From Pseudomonadota bacterium (lineage in GTDB: Bacteria; Chloroflexota; UBA6077; JAJPHF01), in the NCBI GenBank assembly GCA_021325365.1, contig JAJPHF010000027.1, positions 1-64,000 on the forward strand: DNA of 64,000 nucleotides, given 5' to 3'. Positions 60,006-64,000 of this stretch are shown piece after piece (within the stretch, counting starts at the first letter, position 1; each line of letters starts with the position of its first letter). The notes beneath the pieces were generated by a model. It made no database searches, had not been told where the DNA came from, and saw only the letters and a program-made list of their open reading frames with translations. A program made the position numbers and the translations under genes.

Positions 60006-60950
60006 ATGTCGCTCTGGCGTGATACGGTGCTGGGGGTGGCGACCCAGCCAGCCGTCAAGCAGCTAGTGAAAGACCACGCGCTCGCGCGACCGCTCCGCCA
60101 GCGCTTCGTGGCCGGCGAGACCATCGACGACGCGCTCGCCGCGGCGCGAGCGCTGAACCGAGAAGGCTTCCGCGTCTCGCTGGACCACCTTGGCGAAGAC
60201 GTGTCCGAGCCGGCCGCCGCCGACGCCGCCGTGAACGACTACCTGGCGTTGGTACAGGCCATCGCGCACGCGCACGTGCAGAGCGGCATCTCCATCAAGC
60301 TCAGCCAACTCGGGCTCTCGCTAGACCGCGCCGCCTGTCAGGACCGCCTGGAGCGCCTGCTGACGGCGGCGCAGACGGTCGGCGTGTTCGTGCGCATCGA
60401 CATGGAGGGCTCGGCGCACACCCAGGAGACGCTCGACGTGCTCCGCGCCGTCTGGCCGCGCCACCACAACGTCGGCGTGGTGCTGCAAGCCTACCTGCAC
60501 CGCACCGGCTGCGACCTGGAGGACGTGCTGGCGCTCGGGGCGACAGTGCGGCTCTGTAAGGGCGCCTACCGTGAGCCGCCGACCATCGCCTACCAGGCGC
60601 GCGACGAAGTGGATGCGGCCTACGCCCGCCTGGCGACGCGCATGCTGGAGGCGCCGAACTACGCGGCGCTGGCCACGCACGATCCCGCGCTGCTCGCGCA
60701 CGCGCGGGCGGAGGCGGCGCGGCTGGGCCGCCCCCGCGACAGCTTCGAGTTCCAGATGCTCTACGGCGTGCGCCGCGACTTGCAGCAGGCGCTCGTGCGC
60801 GAGGGGTATCGGCTGCGCGTCTACGTGCCTTATGGCCGCGAGTGGTATCCGTACCTTACGCGGCGCCTGGCCGAGCGGCCCGGCAACCTGCTGTTCCTCG
60901 TCCGCTCGCTGTGGGCCGAGCAGCGCGGCAACGGCGCCCGCGCCGCGTAG
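60006..60950 (+). CDS. Proline dehydrogenase (monofunctional)
   Basis: A 314-aa TIM-barrel flavoenzyme of the monofunctional PRODH length. Segments include VSLDHLGEDV, SIKLSQLGLSL, VRIDMEGSAHTQETL, RLCKGAYREPP and the substrate-binding C-terminus FEFQMLYGVRRDL...VPYGREWYPYLTRRLAERPGN. It oxidises L-proline to pyrroline-5-carboxylate with FAD, at the membrane face. The ATG has GGGAGGG at six-base spacing. No P5C dehydrogenase gene is adjacent. Confidence 0.95.
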   Translation: MSLWRDTVLGVATQPAVKQLVKDHALARPLRQRFVAGETIDDALAAARALNREGFRVSLDHLGEDVSEPAAADAAVNDYLALVQAIAHAHVQSGISIKLSQLGLSLDRAACQDRLERLLTAAQTVGVFVRIDMEGSAHTQETLDVLRAVWPRHHNVGVVLQAYLHRTGCDLEDVLALGATVRLCKGAYREPPTIAYQARDEVDAAYARLATRMLEAPNYAALATHDPALLAHARAEAARLGRPRDSFEFQMLYGVRRDLQQALVREGYRLRVYVPYGREWYPYLTRRLAERPGNLLFLVRSLWAEQRGNGARAA

Positions 60951-61140
60951 CCGCCCGTCCCGCGCGCATACCTGGAGGAGAACCCGGGCCGCGTAGAATC
61001 CGGACCGCGCTAAGGCGCCGCGTATCGGCCTGAGGTTAGGTCGAGGGCATCCAGCGTCGCCACGGCGTACAATCCGGCCGGCGGGTCGGCGGCCGCGCCG
61101 GTCGCGCAACGTGGAAGCCCGCCAGGTTGCTGGAGCCGCC

Positions 61141-62043
61141 GTGGACGCTGCGCTACGCGCCGAAACCGACGAGGCTCTCGACCGGCTGCTGCCGTGCTTC
61201 GGCGTACCCGTGGCGCGGCGTATCGTAGAGACGCCGCGCGGCCGGCTGCACCTGCTGCTGGCGGGCGAGGGCCGGGCGGTCGTGCTGCTGCACGGCGGGT
61301 TCGGCGGCGCGGGCAATTGGTTTCGCACGCTCGGTCCGCTCGCCCGTCGGTTCCAGGTGCTTGCGCCGGACCGGCCCGGCTTCGGCCTAGCGGCGCCCGC
61401 GACGGCGGACGCTCTCGCGTGGCTCGACGACCTGCTGGCGGCGCTCGCGGTGCGGCGGGTCGCGCTTGTCGGGCACGCGGGCGGCGGCGCTCTCGCGCTG
61501 GCCTACGCTCGGGCGCGGCCCGACGCCGTGACGGCGCTGGCGCTGAGCGACGTTCCCCTGGCACCACCGGCGGCCGTGGTCGGCGACCCCGCCGCGAACG
61601 CCGAGGGCGACAGGGCGGCCTCCCCAGGTTTGGCGCGCCGCGGGGGCGCCCGGCCGCGCCGCGTGGAGACGTGGTACGCCAGCCTGGCGGCGCGATTCGA
61701 CGACCGGCGGCTCCTGCCGCCCGAGTACCTGTACTATCTGTGGTGTCTGGCGCGGCTGCGGCCCGACCAGGACCAGCGGCCGCCGGGCGACGTGGCGCCC
61801 GGGCCGGTCGTGATTCCCGGGCCGGGCGCGCGGACGTGGCCGACCGTGCCGACGCTGCTGCTGTGGGGGCGGGGCAATCGCTGGACCAGCGCGGCGCTCG
61901 CGCGGCAGCTACGCGAGCGCATCCCCGACGCCGAGCTGCGCGTGATCGACCACTCGAAAGGCATCCCGGCGCTGGAGCAGCCGGGCGAGTTCAACTACGC
62001 GGTGCTGAATTTCCTCGCCGCCCACCGGCACGCTGACGAATAG
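61141..62043 (+). CDS. Alpha/beta-hydrolase fold pseudoenzyme (triad residues absent)
   Basis: The 300-aa protein keeps the alpha/beta-hydrolase scaffold: AVVLLHGGFGGAGNW (HGG oxyanion loop), LAPDRPGFGLAAP and LVGHAGGGALALAYA. The nucleophile position of GHSxGG is Ala (residue 113), the acid position in LLLWGRGNRWTS is Asn, and the catalytic His motif GHxPxLEQP reads KGIPALEQP. All three triad residues are thus missing. I chose the GTG at 61141 with GGAG five bases before it; a GTG at 61111 lacks a site. It is 9 bp upstream of a dehydrogenase gene and probably co-transcribed. It may be a binding or regulatory protein. Confidence 0.85.
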   Translation: MDAALRAETDEALDRLLPCFGVPVARRIVETPRGRLHLLLAGEGRAVVLLHGGFGGAGNWFRTLGPLARRFQVLAPDRPGFGLAAPATADALAWLDDLLAALAVRRVALVGHAGGGALALAYARARPDAVTALALSDVPLAPPAAVVGDPAANAEGDRAASPGLARRGGARPRRVETWYASLAARFDDRRLLPPEYLYYLWCLARLRPDQDQRPPGDVAPGPVVIPGPGARTWPTVPTLLLWGRGNRWTSAALARQLRERIPDAELRVIDHSKGIPALEQPGEFNYAVLNFLAAHRHADE

Positions 62044-62052
62044 GAGGCGCCC

Positions 62053-63057
62053 ATGCGCGTCGTCGTGCTCGACGACTTTCATCGTACCTACCATGACAGC
62101 GCCGGCATCGCGCGCCTGCGCCAGCGCGCCGACGTGACGATCTACGCCGAGCCGGCCGCGTCGCGCGACGAGCTGGTGGACCGGCTGGCCGGCGTGCCCA
62201 TCGTCATCGCCAACCGCGAGCGCACCCACTTCCCCGCCGACCTCTTCCCGCGGCTGCCCGACCTCGAGCTGATCTGCAACACCGGCGGCCACCTGTACCA
62301 CGTCGACGTGCCCGCGGCCACGGCGGCCGGCGTGGCCCTGCAGCTGGCGTATGCCACGAACCCCGAGACGACTGGCCGGTCGACGGCCGAGCTGACGCTG
62401 GCGCTGATGCAGGCGGTGATGCGCCGCATCCCGCAGACCGACCGCGCGCTGCGGGCCGGCGAGTGGCGGATGCCGCTCGGCGAGGTGCTGTACGGCAAGA
62501 CGCTCGGCATCGTCGGCCTGGGGCGCGTGGGTCGCCACGTCGCGCGGCTCGCCACCGCTTATGGCATGCGGCTGCTGGCCTGGGGGCCGACGCTCACGCC
62601 GACGCGCGCCGCCGAGTCGGGCGCCGAGTACCGCGCGCTGGACGCGCTGCTGGCCGAGGCCGACGTGGTGTCGATCCACTTGGCGCTGTCCGACCAGAGC
62701 CGCGGCCTGTTCGACGAGGCGCGGCTGCGCCGTATGCGGCCCGCGGCCTACCTGGTGAACACGGCCCGCGGCGCGATCGTGGACGAGGCGGCGCTGGTGC
62801 GCGCGCTGCGGGAGCGCGCCATCGCCGGCGCGGCGCTCGACGTGTTCGTGCAGGAGCCGCTGCCCCCCGACCACCCGCTGCTGGCCCTGGAGACGGTCGT
62901 CCTCACGCCGCACCTGGGCTGGCCGGCCGACCTGACCTACCGCGAGTTCGCGACGGACTGCGCCGACCAGATCATCAGCTACCTGGACGGCGACTACGCC
63001 CGCGTACTGAACCCGGAGGCGCTGGCGCGTCGCCCGCGCCAAGCGCGACGGGATTGA
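62053..63057 (+). CDS. D-2-hydroxyacid dehydrogenase (NAD-dependent)
   Basis: The 334-aa enzyme has the Rossmann motif TLGIVGLGRVGRHVARLA with the family catalytic residues: Arg in NTARGAIVDEAAL, Glu in DVFVQEPLPPDHPL and His in VLTPHLGW. This matches phosphoglycerate/glyoxylate/hydroxypyruvate reductase-type proteins. The substrate-binding domain has NTGGHLYHVDVPAAT. The ATG has TAGGAGG. It follows the hydrolase-fold pseudoenzyme gene by 9 bp. Confidence 0.95.
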   Translation: MRVVVLDDFHRTYHDSAGIARLRQRADVTIYAEPAASRDELVDRLAGVPIVIANRERTHFPADLFPRLPDLELICNTGGHLYHVDVPAATAAGVALQLAYATNPETTGRSTAELTLALMQAVMRRIPQTDRALRAGEWRMPLGEVLYGKTLGIVGLGRVGRHVARLATAYGMRLLAWGPTLTPTRAAESGAEYRALDALLAEADVVSIHLALSDQSRGLFDEARLRRMRPAAYLVNTARGAIVDEAALVRALRERAIAGAALDVFVQEPLPPDHPLLALETVVLTPHLGWPADLTYREFATDCADQIISYLDGDYARVLNPEALARRPRQARRD

Positions 63058-63183
63058 GACGCGCAATGCTAGCTGCCGGCCGCCCCGCTGCCGTACCCTC
63101 GTGGTGGCGCACGGGATGGCCGGCGCGCGATCGGCGCCGGTGGGCCGGCGTGCGCACGATCGAACGGGCAGAGGCGACCGCAA

Positions 63184-63828
63184 TTGGACGAGCTTGCCGA
63201 GCTAGCGCGCGAGGTCAATAGCTGTCAGAAGTGCCCGCTGTATCGGACGGCGACGCGCGGCGTGCCCGGCGAGGGGCCGCCCAACGCGAAGATCCTGTTC
63301 ATCGGCGAGGCGCCGGGCTTCTACGAGGACCAGCAGGGCCGCCCCTTCGTGGGCGCGGCGGGGCAGCTTCTGGAGGAGATGCTGCGCGCGATCGGCATGA
63401 GCCGCCGCGACGTGTACATCACGAACATCCTCAAGCACCGGCCGCCAGGCAATCGGGACCCCGAGCGACAGGAGATCGAGGCCTGCAACGAGTACCTGGA
63501 CCGCCAGATCGCGCTGCTCCAGCCGCGGCTGATCTGCACGCTCGGGCGCTTCTCGATGGCCAAGTTCTTCGGGCCGGGGAGCATGCGCGCGCTGCACGGG
63601 CGCACGGTGCGCCACGGCACCGCGACGTGCTACGCGCTGTACCATCCCGCCGCGGCGCTGCGCGACCCGCGCGTCAAGGACGTCTTCGCCGAGGACTTCC
63701 GGCGCATCCCGCAGGTGCTGGCGCAAGCCGAGGCGGCCGCCGCCTTGGCGGCGGCCGAGAGCGGGGCGGCCGCGGCAGATGCGGCCGAGGACGTGCCGCC
63801 GCCAGCCGAGCAGCTTAGTCTTTTTTGA
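63184..63828 (+). CDS. Uracil-DNA glycosylase, family 4, with C-terminal clamp-binding motif
   Basis: The 214-aa protein has iron-sulfur Cys residues in NSCQKCPLYRTA and the active-site block IGEAPGFYEDQQGRPFVGAAGQLL. Further Cys residues are in IEACNEYL and PRLICTLGR, and the catalytic His region is YHPAAALRDP. Family 4 UDGs remove uracil from DNA. An Ala-rich linker (residues 180-205) leads to the final residues EQLSLF, a textbook bacterial beta-clamp-binding peptide. The start is TTG with GAGG at nine-base spacing. It lies before the RNase J gene. Confidence 0.95.
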   Translation: MDELAELAREVNSCQKCPLYRTATRGVPGEGPPNAKILFIGEAPGFYEDQQGRPFVGAAGQLLEEMLRAIGMSRRDVYITNILKHRPPGNRDPERQEIEACNEYLDRQIALLQPRLICTLGRFSMAKFFGPGSMRALHGRTVRHGTATCYALYHPAAALRDPRVKDVFAEDFRRIPQVLAQAEAAAALAAAESGAAAADAAEDVPPPAEQLSLF

Positions 63829-63868
63829 GCTGTCGGCGCGCGGGCGCCGGCCGTTCGACGCTATCCCC

Positions 63869-63874
63869 TACAAT
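63869..63874 (+). promoter_or_regulatory. Putative -10 hexamer TACAAT
   Basis: TACAAT lies 73 bp before the RNase J start and matches the -10 of the tRNA-Asn promoter. No -35 box is clear. Confidence 0.35.
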
Positions 63875-63947
63875 TAGTGCAACGACGATGGGACCAGTGC
63901 GCCTTGCGCCGCGTCCCGCGAACTCCGAATGAGATCGAGGAAACATA

Positions 63948-64000
63948 GTGGCTGGAACCGTCAAGGTTATTCCGCTGGGCGGCGTCGGGTCGGTCGGCAA
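63948..64000 (+). CDS. rnj: Ribonuclease J, N-terminal fragment (runs off the window)
   Basis: Only the first 17 codons are present, giving VAGTVKVIPLGGVGSVGK when read through the edge. VIPLGG(V/L)GEIGKN is the conserved start of RNase J, an exo/endoribonuclease of the metallo-beta-lactamase superfamily involved in mRNA decay; here the position before VGK is Ser, usually Glu. The GTG start follows GAGG at seven-base spacing. The gene is cut by the window edge, so the domain structure cannot be checked. Confidence 0.75.
   Translation, partial: MAGTVKVIPLGGVGSVG

Overview
The window is very GC-rich, with dense high-GC3 genes, many GC-rich palindromic repeats between genes, Shine-Dalgarno starts (often GTG) and one tRNA with an encoded CCA end. 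Lipoprotein solute-binding proteins, UbiD-family decarboxylases, molybdenum hydroxylases, a family 4 uracil-DNA glycosylase and RNase J together suggest an environmental bacterium of the Chloroflexota type. That assignment is an inference from gene content and style; no marker gene proves it.

Region 1 (0.2-11.3 kb) holds an alpha/beta hydrolase, an amidase with a GatC/AtzG-like small partner, and six solute-binding proteins, most with no permease of their own. A luciferase-like monooxygenase remnant and a 104-aa aromatic-rich small protein lie among them. Region 2 (11.6-19.1 kb, minus strand) reads as one operon: ABC permease, substrate-binding lipoprotein, two-subunit Mo-hydroxylase, a 50-codon small ORF coupled at both ends, ABC ATPase, UbiD-like decarboxylase and a zinc-ribbon protein. 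Region 3 (19.4-23.7 kb, minus) is a CoA module: DUF35 protein, thiolase-like protein and two class III CoA-transferases, divergent from a GntR/FCD regulator. Region 4 (23.8-35.1 kb, plus) repeats the theme of region 2: a second UbiD, an OsmC protein, a three-subunit Mo-hydroxylase, a family 1 binding protein and a fused permease, with the ATPase gene convergent.

Region 5 (35.5-49.6 kb) is mixed: an MBL-fold hydrolase, an M29/NicX-like protein, a Phd/PIN toxin-antitoxin pair, two more NMT1-type binding proteins (one next to a heme-oxygenase-like enzyme), a DyP peroxidase, an acyl-CoA synthetase-like enzyme, two ABC_sub_bind-family proteins (one without a signal peptide) and a small Cys-tailed peptide resembling a RiPP precursor. 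Region 6 (49.7-64 kb) looks like ordinary chromosome: tRNA-Asn, a kinase/regulator/kinase signalling cluster, a PAP2 phosphatase, two dienelactone hydrolases, an aminotransferase, a MetE-like protein, a PIG-L deacetylase, a proline dehydrogenase, a hydrolase-fold protein lacking its catalytic triad, a D-2-hydroxyacid dehydrogenase, a uracil-DNA glycosylase and the first codons of RNase J.

The best-supported system-level reading is that regions 2-4 encode import of small organic acids or heteroaromatics, their hydroxylation by Mo enzymes, decarboxylation by prenyl-FMN enzymes, and then CoA activation and thiolysis. The substrate cannot be read from the sequence. The most unusual structural signal is a GC-rich palindromic element translated in frame inside both Mo-hydroxylase iron-sulfur subunits, at the same place in the fold.
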